Position numbers and translations under genes: made by a program
Notes under the pieces: generated by a model
What the model saw: only the letters and a program-made list of their open reading frames with translations
Database searches by the model: none
Told to the model about the DNA's origin: nothing
Shown: positions 14,268-22,434 of the stretch, one piece after another
Layout: each line of letters starts with the position of its first letter
Position numbering within the stretch: the first letter of the stretch is position 1
Assembly (NCBI GenBank): GCA_021371965.1
Contig: JAJFVE010000075.1
Coordinates: 1-23,533, forward strand
DNA: 23,533 bases
Direction: 5' to 3'
Source of the DNA: Planctomycetaceae bacterium
GTDB taxonomy: Bacteria > Planctomycetota > Phycisphaerae > SM23-33

Positions 14268-15686
14268 TCATTCTTCCGGAGATTCCCATTCCACGCCGCT
14301 CATGTAGCGGCAGGCTTCTTTGAGCACGGCGGCATGGTGGCCGTACGCGGCCGCCACGTGGTGGATGTACGGGCCCATGATGAAGGTGCGCTCCCACCGC
14401 GGCCAGTCGGCCACCTTCATCCACGCGTAGACGTTCTGCGTGTCCGGCCCGTCACAGGTCTCGCCTTGGCCGCTGCAGAGGCGGTAACTGCCGGTGTCGC
14501 CGTCGAAGCGGCACACGGTTAGCGCCCCGTCCTTCATTCGCCAGTGGCACGAACCCGGCTCGATGCCAGGCAGGATCCAGTGCGGGCCGACGCTGCGGCG
14601 ACTCTTCTCGTGCGCCAGGCTCAGCGGGAATCCGCAGTGCCACAGCAGTACCGCGTCGTCGCGCGACGGGTGGCGGACGGTCAGGTCGGCCAGGAACGTC
14701 GGCTCGGCGCCCATGGCCGCGTGCTGGAGCAACTGGCAACTGATCGCGCCGTGGATGTCGGTCTCGGTCGAGCAAGGGATGCCGCGCTCGGCCAGCTCGC
14801 CGTGGACGAACTCGATCATCGAGCCCAATTCGTTGCAGATCGACATGAAGCTCTCGATGGCGAAGGCCGTCAGGCCCAGGTCGGCTGCGCGGTGCAGCAT
14901 CTCGTCGCGCAGGGCCAACACGTTGATGAACGCGTCGGGGCCGTCGAAGCCTTCCAGCTCAAGCTTGTGCTGTCTCTTGAGCTGCTCGATCTCGTCGAGG
15001 TAACCCTTGCGCCCAGCGGCGGCGCGCTTGCGCGTAGCGGCGATGATGTCGATCAGGTCGATGGGCACGATCTCGATGCCGAATCGCTCGAGCAGTTCGC
15101 TCTCGTTGACGATGCACGTGTAGAAGAAGTCGATGCGCTTGCCGACCATGCCGATGCGCATCCGCCGCCAGCCCTTGACGACGTTGGCCGCGGCCATAAA
15201 CTGCGTGATGCCCGCGGCCAGGGCGGGCTCTTCCATGCGGCAGTTCTCGATGTACGTGAACGTCACGCCGAGCTTGCGCAGGACCTTGCTGGAGGCGAAG
15301 AGCCCGCACAGGGTGTCGCGCAGGCGCGAGCCGTCGGACAGCGGTGCCTCGTCGCGCGGGCCCCAGAGAAGCGTCGGGACGTTGAGCTTACGGGCGATCA
15401 TGCCGGCCGCGCCCTCGGTGCCGAAGTTGCAGTGGGGCAGAAACAGCGCGTCGATGTTCTTGCTGCGCAGCGACTCGACGGCCGCATCCACATGCCGCTG
15501 ATCTCGCACCATTCCATCGGGCAGCGCCGCGTCGATGTTGACGAAGTTGACGCCGAGCTTCGTCAGCAGGGCTTCAATGCGGGCCTTGTACGCCATGGCG
15601 TCGGTATGCGAGAAGACGAACTTGCCGATGGGCGCCAGGCCCAGAAGGGGAAAGTTCGAAGTTCGAGGTTCGAAGTTCGAAGTCAT
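14268..15686 (-). CDS. L-fucose/L-arabinose isomerase family protein
   Basis: A 472-residue member of the FucI/AraA fold family, which interconverts aldoses and ketoses (L-fucose/L-fuculose, L-arabinose/L-ribulose) with a divalent metal. The metal site of FucI (Glu, Asp, His) can be matched to Glu278 in FAIESF, Asp310 in STETDIHGAIS and one of His442/443 in GPYIHHVAAAYG. It is shorter than E. coli FucI (591) and close to AraA in size, so the natural sugar is open. The first conserved block starts near residue 15 (LGLAPIGKF). Residues 2-12 come from a tandem heptamer repeat, so the N-terminus appears to have been extended by repeat DNA; AAAGG 7 bases before the ATG at 15686 supports that start. 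It precedes the GH51-like gene by 26 bases. Cytoplasmic. Confidence 0.85.
   Translation of the reverse strand: MTSNFEPRTSNFPLLGLAPIGKFVFSHTDAMAYKARIEALLTKLGVNFVNIDAALPDGMVRDQRHVDAAVESLRSKNIDALFLPHCNFGTEGAAGMIARKLNVPTLLWGPRDEAPLSDGSRLRDTLCGLFASSKVLRKLGVTFTYIENCRMEEPALAAGITQFMAAANVVKGWRRMRIGMVGKRIDFFYTCIVNESELLERFGIEIVPIDLIDIIAATRKRAAAGRKGYLDEIEQLKRQHKLELEGFDGPDAFINVLALRDEMLHRAADLGLTAFAIESFMSICNELGSMIEFVHGELAERGIPCSTETDIHGAISCQLLQHAAMGAEPTFLADLTVRHPSRDDAVLLWHCGFPLSLAHEKSRRSVGPHWILPGIEPGSCHWRMKDGALTVCRFDGDTGSYRLCSGQGETCDGPDTQNVYAWMKVADWPRWERTFIMGPYIHHVAAAYGHHAAVLKEACRYMSGVEWESPEE
15654..15681. repeat. Four GTTCGAA heptamers inside the 5' end of the isomerase gene
   Basis: Four perfect 7-base units (GTTCGAA, with one GTTCGAG) lie directly behind the ATG of the FucI-like gene on the minus strand. 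TTCGAA is itself a palindrome, so both strands look alike. The 28 bases encode about ten residues (TSNFEPRTSN) before the conserved fold begins. Such heptamers are normally intergenic; here the repeat lies between the ribosome-binding site with its ATG and the conserved protein. Confidence 0.88.
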
Positions 15687-15720
15687 TGCGAGCCTTTCTC
15701 GGTTAGCAGAGAGATGTCCT

Positions 15721-15910
15721 CAGCCCCAAAGGGGCTGAAAGAACCTAGCCGGGGGCGCAGCCCCCGGACAGCGGCCCCCCCAAGCATAGAGCCCCGAAGG
15801 GGCGACAGGAGAGAACAAGAACCGTCCGCCCCTTCGGGGCGGAATCGTGAAGGGGGCGTCTTTCCGGGGGCTGCGCCCCCGGCTAGGTCCCGCCCGCCCC
15901 GTTCGGGGCG
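15721..15910. repeat. Six-hairpin array element, copy 2
   Basis: Hairpins in order: CAGCCCC/GGGGCTG at 15721-15737, CCGGGGG/CCCCCGG at 15749-15767, GCCCC/GGGGC at 15791-15803, TCCGCCCC/GGGGCGGA at 15825-15843, CCGGGGG/CCCCCGG at 15864-15882 and CGCCCC/GGGGCG at 15895-15910. Outer arms ACCTAGCCGGGGGC (15743-15756) and its reverse complement (15875-15888) are perfect. Length (190 versus 191), order and offsets match the copy at 11011-11201, while the stem bases differ in a compensated way. It occupies most of the 253-base gap between the GH20/GH67-like gene and the isomerase gene, so it would be transcribed if they form an operon. Confidence 0.85.
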
Positions 15911-15939
15911 AACAATCCAGATTACTCCGCGCGATGGAA

Positions 15940-17640
15940 TCATGTCTGCTTGAGTCCTTCTCTATAGATCCGCCGCAGCGCTTCGCGGGCCGGTGGGATC
16001 ACGTGCTGCTCGGCGTGGACGGCGTGGAAGATGTCGATCAGTTCGTCCAGCAGCGTCTCGATATGCGGGCTGCTCCTGCCGCCCGAGGCCTTGATCGCCT
16101 CTTCCAGCGCCGCGCGCAGGTAGACGATGCGCCATCGCCAGGCCTTGCGTGCGTACGCGGGCAGGCGGCGGTCGATCTGCTGGGCCAGCGCCCACGCCGC
16201 GTCGGCAAGTTCCGGCTTGGCCTGGTGGTAGATCGCCGCATCATCTCTATACAGGTCGTCTGGAAAGTTGCCGCCGGCGCTGGAGCCCAGCGACTGCTCC
16301 AGCATCGTGACCAGATTGGCGGCGTCGTCGGCCGCCTCGGGGGCGAACTCCCATGCCGCGTATTCGCGCACGATGTCGGCAGCGGGGCGATCCGGGTTCC
16401 AGCCGAACTGGAACTGGATGACCTTGTTGATGTCCTCGTAGATACCTTCGCTGTATGGGAAGCCGCCCGACAGCAGGTTTCGCGACTTGTTCCAATGCTG
16501 CTGCCAGTACGTCGGGCGCGGGTTGGCGCCGAAGGCTCCCCAAGGATACATCCCCTGCATACTGATCTCGGCAAAGCTTACCGCCGGCAGGCCGCCGGGC
16601 ACGCCGTGCTCAAGCGGCCAGGCGGGGAAGCTGCCGCAATCGTCGGCCAGGATGTAGTCTGTCCAGTCGGGCTTCTCCGCCGCGAAGGCGTCGGCCAGCC
16701 CTTGCCACTCGCCGCTGGTGAAGTGGTCGAAGTACCACGTCGAGAGGATGATCTTGGCGCCAGGGCAGACCTTTGCTGCCAGTTCCGCGTACGCCTTGGC
16801 ATTTCGCAAGAATCCATTGGCGCCCCAGGGCGCGCAGTCCTTGCACGTACAGCCGCCCTGGTCGTAAGGCCAGATCCAGATGTACTTGATCCCCAGGTCG
16901 GCGAACGCATCGAGCATCTCGCGGCGATCCTTGAGAATCTGCTCCAGCCCCCCCGGCTTCGACGGACATATCTCAACGTGATAGTGCCCGCCGGGTGGCG
17001 AGGTGTAGCCGTCATGTCCGGCTGTCCAGTCGGCCCGCAGATGTTCGGGGCTGTTGGCGTAGGCTTCGTTGGCCAGCGTCGTCAGCGCCGGGGCCATTCC
17101 GACGCAGTTGGCTGCCTCGATCACTGCCCGCAGGCGGGCGATCATCTCGCGTGCGGCCGCGTCGTCGATGCCGCTGAAGTGGTGCATGTCGAACCAGACA
17201 GCCAGGGCGTTGCAGCCCCACAGGGCCAGCTCTTCGACATACCGCTGGATCTTCTCGACCGGGGCGTCATGATAAAAGTTGTGGAAGTGGCTGGCGAAGT
17301 ACATCCCGCGCACGGGTTTGGCCGGCACGCTGGTGCCGCGCCACGCGCCGGGACGAAAACTCTGCGGACCATATTGCGCATCGCGCAAGAACTTGCCTGC
17401 GCCGTAGAGCAAGCCGCGCTCGTCGGCCCCGCTGATGGTGATGGCGGCCGCATCGCCGGCGATGTTGAACCCCTCAGCCGCCAGGCCGCTCATCGTCGCC
17501 AGCGTGATAGTGCATGCGGCCGCGCGATCGGAAAGTTTCATCCCGCACCGCTCTGCCAGTGTGCGCTCGAAAATGGAAATGGCCCGCTCGACGACCGGCG
17601 TCCGAGCGGTGTTGCACACGATCCTGACGCTGTTACTCAT
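15940..17640 (-). CDS. GH20/GH67-like glycosidase of unassigned family
   Basis: A 566-residue protein without a signal peptide. Residues 1-105 form the zincin-like domain 2 seen ahead of GH20, GH67 and GH84 barrels, with the characteristic GADERGLLYGAGKFLRD at 71-87. A TIM barrel begins at RGMYFASHFHNF (111-122). Its middle carries WIWPYDQGGCTCKDCAPWG with Cys264, Cys266 and Cys269, a CxCxxC that may bind a metal. YILADDCGSF (329-338) and PYSEGIYEDINK (395-406) hold acidic candidates for catalysis, including Glu398 and Asp403. A helical C-terminal part ends the protein, as in GH67-type enzymes. The substrate may be an N-acetylated sugar or uronic acid; this is inference. The start has a strong AGGAGG 6-7 bases upstream. 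It follows the fusion-enzyme gene by 67 bases. Confidence 0.82.
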   Translation of the reverse strand: MSNSVRIVCNTARTPVVERAISIFERTLAERCGMKLSDRAAACTITLATMSGLAAEGFNIAGDAAAITISGADERGLLYGAGKFLRDAQYGPQSFRPGAWRGTSVPAKPVRGMYFASHFHNFYHDAPVEKIQRYVEELALWGCNALAVWFDMHHFSGIDDAAAREMIARLRAVIEAANCVGMAPALTTLANEAYANSPEHLRADWTAGHDGYTSPPGGHYHVEICPSKPGGLEQILKDRREMLDAFADLGIKYIWIWPYDQGGCTCKDCAPWGANGFLRNAKAYAELAAKVCPGAKIILSTWYFDHFTSGEWQGLADAFAAEKPDWTDYILADDCGSFPAWPLEHGVPGGLPAVSFAEISMQGMYPWGAFGANPRPTYWQQHWNKSRNLLSGGFPYSEGIYEDINKVIQFQFGWNPDRPAADIVREYAAWEFAPEAADDAANLVTMLEQSLGSSAGGNFPDDLYRDDAAIYHQAKPELADAAWALAQQIDRRLPAYARKAWRWRIVYLRAALEEAIKASGGRSSPHIETLLDELIDIFHAVHAEQHVIPPAREALRRIYREGLKQT

Positions 17641-17646
17641 TCGCGG

Positions 17647-17664
17647 CCTCCTGCGGAAAGCAGG
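17647..17664 (-). promoter_or_regulatory. Ribosome-binding site partly inside a small hairpin
   Basis: On the minus strand CCTGC and GCAGG pair around a 5-base loop (17650-17664), and the right arm overlaps the first half of the AGGAGG ribosome-binding site (17647-17652) of the GH20/GH67-like gene. The 5-bp stem is weak and may only tune translation. A second small inverted repeat, TTCGC/GCGAA, lies at 17682-17698 in the same gap. Confidence 0.35.
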
Positions 17665-17707
17665 ATTTCACCATAGTGCCCTTCGCGTTCACAGCGAAAA
17701 CTCCCCA

Positions 17708-20700
17708 TCATTTGGAGATCTTCCACTGAACCTTCTTGAATGCCGGCGGCGGGCCCTGCCAGTCTTTGCCGGCGAGGCCCAGATGATACACACCGCTCCA
17801 ATCGCTCAGCATCTTCTTGTCCTTGTCGCTGCTGACGAAATCGCCGCAGGTCAGCCGCAGCGTCTGTCCCTTTCCGCCGGCGACCTTCGCCTTTGCCGTG
17901 TACATCCGCGTCTGCCCGCCTTCGGACCATGGGTGCTCTTCCGCCGAAACGACGATTGTGCCGGCCTGATCGCTCTGGAGTTCGATCTCCAGGCCGCTCC
18001 CGTCGCGGCCGCGCCACTTCAGATCGTGCACCTTGCGCGTCCAATACTCCCAGTGCGGCGGGTTTACCGCGGTCCACCAATCCGACAGGCCGCGGCTGAA
18101 ATCGTCGATCACGAGCGTCGCAGCGTCGGTCGCTTTCGCGCCTGCGGCCGTCAGCTCTTCCGGCGAGGCCATAGCCATGCGCGAGGAGATCGAAAACTTG
18201 TCGGCAGTGTACGTCTCGTAGTAGTACCCGGCGCAGGTGACGGGTTTATCCAGAGTGTAGGTGACGTTCGCGAACGCCCGTAGCGTGTCCTTGGTCGAAA
18301 GCAGGGGGCATTGGGCGATCCAACTTTTGCCCGACTTTCGGGCCGGCGCGCCGATCCAGAAGCGGTTCCGGGCGTTCTCGCCGCGGCTGTAGTAGATTTC
18401 CACCGCCCCGACCTGCCGCGAGTCATCCGGTGTGACCTCGACCGTCGGCACGCCGTCGGCGGTTTTGAGGTCCAGCTTGATCGCAGGCGTCGAGGGGAAC
18501 TTGAACGTGCCTTTGAGGTGCGCGTCGAACCACAGCGGCCAGCACACCGCGTTGGCGGCAGTAGTGCGATGGTTGTGATGCACCGGCCGCGAGACGGCTA
18601 CATCCTTGCTCTGCACCGTGCCCGCCGCGCGATCGGCGTCGTCCATGAGGCCGTTGAAGTCGTTGGTCGGGCTGCCAAAGAGGATCGGGCAGGTAATCAG
18701 CGGCAGGTGTGCGGCATCGAGAACGGTCGCCGCGGCCAGCGCGTCGGGCTTGCGGGGGAAGGCTTCTCCCACGCCGCCGCAGGTGGGGACGGCCGCCTTG
18801 ATTCGCGCATCGGCGGCAGCCGCGTGTACGGTGACGGTGCCGCCCATCGAGTGACCGTAGACGCCCAGCTTGCCGCCGTCGACTTGGGGCTGCTGTTCGA
18901 GAAACGTCAGCGCCCGCCGCACGGCCAGCACCGCCAGGTACCAGTTGCTGTTTCGCGGGGAAGAGACGGGATCGATGGTCTTGTCATCAGGCTCGATGCT
19001 GTAGAAATGGTCATTGTGCGTGTGCTGCGTCGCGTCGAGGCTGCCCCAGTCGGTGTTCGGCAGGCCGCTCTTGATGCCGCCGAGGCCGTTGCATAGCCAG
19101 TTGAGCGAGATGCACGCGTAGCCGCGAGCGGCGTTGGTGGCCACCGCGTTACCATTCGCAGACTGGCCGCCGCCGTGCACCTGCACCAGGCCCGGCAGCT
19201 TCCTGCCGTCCTTGGGCACGGCGAAGAGCGCCGCCATCTTCGCCGGCTTGCCCTTGAACGTGCCGATGGTGTACCGCAGATAACGAAAGATGATGCCATT
19301 CTCCTGCCACTCCTGCAGGATCTCGACATCGAGGGGATCCTTTCGCGGATCGAAGTCGGCGTAGAGTTCCTTGACGGTCTGCGGAACCTTGGCCGCCGGC
19401 CTGGTGTTCTTGTCGGGCACGATGATGGCCGGGCCTTCGGCCATGAACTGCACCTCCAGCCACGGCTGGGGAGTCTTGGCGGCTGTGGTTATCTGGACAT
19501 CGCAAGAGCCCGTGGGCATGGAGTAGTCGCGAGGCTCGACCGGCAGTTCGGCCAGCTTGTTCCAGTTGGCGTCGAAAAGGCCGGCCGTCGCGCCGCCGGT
19601 GTATTCGAGATACTGCCCGCTGGCGACGCGGCCCTTGACCGCCAGCGTGCCCGCGCCGGTGTGGATGACCGGGTTCTCCAGCACGGCGGGAATCTCGGCC
19701 AGGGCTTTGATGCCTTCGACGAGCGCGGTCGCCTTCGTCCGCGGCGGGATGTGGCCGTAGCCCAGCAGGAAGTCGTGCGCATGGGCGTAATCGAACGTCT
19801 TGGCGCATGCATACCGCCAGCCCCAGTCGCCGTCGGCCCAGGCGGTCTGGCCGTCTGGGATCTCGACATACCGGCGGCCTTTGAAGTCGAGCTTGACGAC
19901 CCAGTCGCGCCCATGTCCGCCGGTAGGCAGGGCGTGCAGGAGCAGCGTGGCGCCGCTGGCGTCGCCGGTGACGTACATGCCGATCGCGCGGCGATGCAGC
20001 ATGTCTACCGGCCGATGGAACGCGGGCAACTGGCTGACCTCCCAACGATCGGCGCTGCGATGGTTGTCGAGCGAGAACTCCAACCCGGCGGCCTTTTGGC
20101 GTATGAGCGTGTCGGAAGGATTCTTTACCTCCGCCAAAGCGGGCTGGAGCGAGATGTTCTTGTCGCTGGCGTAATCGTGTGCGTACAGCACGCGGATGAC
20201 GAACTGGGCGGCCTGGGCCTTGAATGGATTCTCCAGCAAAAGCTTTTCGCCGGGCCTTACGTACTGCCGCGGGCCCACAGCCCCGTGCTCCTGGCCGTGG
20301 AACCATTTCACGTCCCCGCTCTTGCGCGTGAGCACTTTCAGAGGAACGATCTTCCAACCGCCGGGCGTTCTTCTCGGCACGTAGACCTGGTCGGCCTGCG
20401 CCCAGCCGGGGTCAAAATGGTTCGATGTCGACGGAGCGGCTGCGAACTTTTCCCGCTGCGCATCCGTGAGCAGATAGCTGACCGCCCGCCAGTCGTTGAC
20501 GGCCTGAATGATCGCATCGGTGCGCCCGTGGGTCTTGAGGGCCTCGACGGTCGGTCCGCGGTCGCTGGAGCGGATTCCAAAGGCGTGCGTGCCGCGTGCG
20601 GCCGCGGCGCTGAGCTGATGGTGGGCGTCCAGGATGCTGCTGGCCGGGCGCGAGGGCTGGTCCAGGATGATGTCCGCGTGCCCGCCGCGCGGGGGGCCTT

Positions 20701-22270
20701 GCATCTTCCGCGTGGAATTGAAGCGATACTCCAACCACGCCCGCGGCGCGCGGCCGCTGCTGGTGTGGCAGACGGTCGGATGGTCGAGGCGCGAGTACAC
20801 TTCTGCGGCGAACTTCTCGTCATGCCCTGCGCCGAAGAAATTGTGAATCTCGATGCCGTCGAGAATGGCCTGCGTGATCCGGCAGCGATTGAGCAGGCCG
20901 GCGTAGTCGGCGGCGATCTCGCTCAGCAGCGCCGAGTTGTTCTCGGGCACGAGGTTCTGCCCGTACGCGACGACCAGGCCGGCCGAATCCGCCCCGGCGC
21001 CGTGGGCCGCGGCGGTGGTGCTGCCGAACCCGCGGCGGCAGTCCTTGAGCGTCCAGACCTCTTTGTCCGTATCCTCGAACGAGCCGACCTGCACCAGTTC
21101 GTCCTCGATGCGCATGATGTTGCAGCCCATCCAGTGCGGCAGGGCGGGGCGGCGGTAGTCGAAGGCGCCCCAGTTGACCTTGTCGGACAGCACGAAGGGC
21201 GCCTCGACGCCGGCAGCCGGGCGGAACTTCAGCATGCGATCTCTTGCCGAGACCGCCGCGGCCAGTCTGCCGCCTCCCCAGCTTGCCAGGCGACGGTCGG
21301 GCGTTGTGCCGACGTACCTGGGATCGTGAAAGCCGATCCCGCCGCTGACGTAGTGCAGCTCGAGGCCCAGGCCCATCGCCGCCAGGTGGTCGGAGTATTT
21401 CTTCAGGTCGGCCTCGCCGGCGGGGAAGATGTCGGTGTTGATGCCGGCGGTGGTTTTGTGGTCGGGCCAGTACTCGCCCCGCCAGCTCCAGGGCATGAGG
21501 TAGACCGCGCTGACGCCGGCGGCCTTGGCGTACTTGGCGCCGTCGTATAGGTCCTGGGGCTTGGTTGGCTCGAGGTAGAAGACGGCGAACTGCGGCCAGG
21601 GCGTGCGGTCGCCGAACCGCTTCTGCCATGCGGCCAGCCAGTCCTTGGCGCGATCGTAGGTCCACGCCCCGTCAACGGCCGGGTGCGGCAGCGGTTGGTC
21701 GGCCCAGATGTGCAGGAGCGTGTCGTCCTCGTCGGCGTCGCTGGTGCAGAGGTAGATCGAGAATCCCCCGGGGGCGTCGCCGATGCTCCGCTGCCACAGG
21801 TGCGGCCATGAGATCTTGAGCGTCTTGCCTTCGCTCGTCACGCGCGTCAGCGCGTCGTGCGGCAGAGCCCGCACGGAATCGTCGACGAACTTCATCTCCA
21901 GCGTCAGCGCCAGGTCGCCGGTGGTGGCAAAGCCGATCAGCCGCACGATCTGCAGCCCGACGTGCCCCGCGCCGCTCTTGACGGCAAGACGAACCTGCTG
22001 TGTCCCGTTCTCGCTGGAAGCAATGAGCGTCTGCCCATCGACGCGCACGCGGTTGAGCGGGATCGTGATCCCCCCGGCCCCGCAGGCCGCGAAGCCCGCC
22101 CCCGGGTCCGCCACATTCAGCAGTTCTTTGCCCTGGGCCGTCTTGACCGATGCCGGCCGCCCGTCGGGCGCGAACTGCAGCGAGAACCGGTCTGTTGTGA
22201 GAAGGGCCGTTTGGCCCGCGGATACCGATGCCGCCGCCATGATGATTGCTCCGATGACAGTTCGCGTCAT
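17708..22270 (-). CDS. Secreted fusion of a TIM-barrel glycosidase-like module and an alpha/beta-hydrolase esterase
   Basis: A 1520-residue protein. MTRTVIGAIIMAAASVSAG is a signal peptide. A beta-sandwich covers about 25-200. A TIM-barrel module of no family I recognise spans about 225-600, with GVSAVYLMPWSWRGEYWPD at 252-270 and a candidate catalytic strand ILDGIEIHNFFG holding Asp471 and Glu474. Beta-rich linking domains run to about 960. An alpha/beta hydrolase follows at about 965-1270, with oxyanion segment HGGGQS at 1032-1037, nucleophile Ser1141 in GHSMGG, Asp1204 in SPTNDFNG and His1234 in HHNHRTT: a full triad like that of acetyl-xylan esterases. An Ig-like segment and a jelly-roll domain, from DDFSRGLSDWW, end the protein. 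It probably removes acyl groups and cleaves glycosidic bonds in one polypeptide outside the cytoplasm. AGGAA stands 7 bases before the ATG. It is the first gene of the minus-strand run. Confidence 0.85.
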   Translation of the reverse strand: MTRTVIGAIIMAAASVSAGQTALLTTDRFSLQFAPDGRPASVKTAQGKELLNVADPGAGFAACGAGGITIPLNRVRVDGQTLIASSENGTQQVRLAVKSGAGHVGLQIVRLIGFATTGDLALTLEMKFVDDSVRALPHDALTRVTSEGKTLKISWPHLWQRSIGDAPGGFSIYLCTSDADEDDTLLHIWADQPLPHPAVDGAWTYDRAKDWLAAWQKRFGDRTPWPQFAVFYLEPTKPQDLYDGAKYAKAAGVSAVYLMPWSWRGEYWPDHKTTAGINTDIFPAGEADLKKYSDHLAAMGLGLELHYVSGGIGFHDPRYVGTTPDRRLASWGGGRLAAAVSARDRMLKFRPAAGVEAPFVLSDKVNWGAFDYRRPALPHWMGCNIMRIEDELVQVGSFEDTDKEVWTLKDCRRGFGSTTAAAHGAGADSAGLVVAYGQNLVPENNSALLSEIAADYAGLLNRCRITQAILDGIEIHNFFGAGHDEKFAAEVYSRLDHPTVCHTSSGRAPRAWLEYRFNSTRKMQGPPRGGHADIILDQPSRPASSILDAHHQLSAAAARGTHAFGIRSSDRGPTVEALKTHGRTDAIIQAVNDWRAVSYLLTDAQREKFAAAPSTSNHFDPGWAQADQVYVPRRTPGGWKIVPLKVLTRKSGDVKWFHGQEHGAVGPRQYVRPGEKLLLENPFKAQAAQFVIRVLYAHDYASDKNISLQPALAEVKNPSDTLIRQKAAGLEFSLDNHRSADRWEVSQLPAFHRPVDMLHRRAIGMYVTGDASGATLLLHALPTGGHGRDWVVKLDFKGRRYVEIPDGQTAWADGDWGWRYACAKTFDYAHAHDFLLGYGHIPPRTKATALVEGIKALAEIPAVLENPVIHTGAGTLAVKGRVASGQYLEYTGGATAGLFDANWNKLAELPVEPRDYSMPTGSCDVQITTAAKTPQPWLEVQFMAEGPAIIVPDKNTRPAAKVPQTVKELYADFDPRKDPLDVEILQEWQENGIIFRYLRYTIGTFKGKPAKMAALFAVPKDGRKLPGLVQVHGGGQSANGNAVATNAARGYACISLNWLCNGLGGIKSGLPNTDWGSLDATQHTHNDHFYSIEPDDKTIDPVSSPRNSNWYLAVLAVRRALTFLEQQPQVDGGKLGVYGHSMGGTVTVHAAAADARIKAAVPTCGGVGEAFPRKPDALAAATVLDAAHLPLITCPILFGSPTNDFNGLMDDADRAAGTVQSKDVAVSRPVHHNHRTTAANAVCWPLWFDAHLKGTFKFPSTPAIKLDLKTADGVPTVEVTPDDSRQVGAVEIYYSRGENARNRFWIGAPARKSGKSWIAQCPLLSTKDTLRAFANVTYTLDKPVTCAGYYYETYTADKFSISSRMAMASPEELTAAGAKATDAATLVIDDFSRGLSDWWTAVNPPHWEYWTRKVHDLKWRGRDGSGLEIELQSDQAGTIVVSAEEHPWSEGGQTRMYTAKAKVAGGKGQTLRLTCGDFVSSDKDKKMLSDWSGVYHLGLAGKDWQGPPPAFKKVQWKISK

Positions 22271-22302
22271 TGCCGTTCCTAGTCCGTGGGCCGGGGAATC
22301 TC

Positions 22303-22406
22303 GCCACAGAGGGCACAGAGATCAGTGAGAAGGAGACAGAAGAAGGAACCAGAAACGGCGGGCAAGGTTTTGGCTTTTTTACTCTGCGCCCTCTGTGCCT
22401 CTGTGG
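22303..22406. repeat. Inverted repeat of CCTCTGTG units in a divergent spacer
   Basis: CCACAGAGGGCACAGAG at 22303-22319 pairs with CTCTGTGCCTCTGTGG at 22391-22406 apart from a single-base gap. The right arm is two tandem CCTCTGTG octamers with partial copies before them. The 70-base centre is purine-rich, then has a T-tract near 22373-22380. It occupies the divergent spacer between the fusion enzyme and the second URO-D-like gene, leaving little room for two ordinary promoters, so the promoters may overlap or lie inside the element. Confidence 0.75.
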
Positions 22407-22434
22407 TAAGTTTTTGTCATTGGAGGCCGCACCC

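Noticed and set aside
14268..15686. Corrinoid-binding motif in DIHGAIS of the isomerase
   Set aside because: The pattern DxHxxG is not met, and the residues match the Asp metal ligand of the FucI family.
19175..21550. 791-residue plus-strand open frame within the fusion-enzyme gene
   Set aside because: Antisense shadow; the minus-strand frame carries a catalytic triad and signal peptide, which decides the coding strand.
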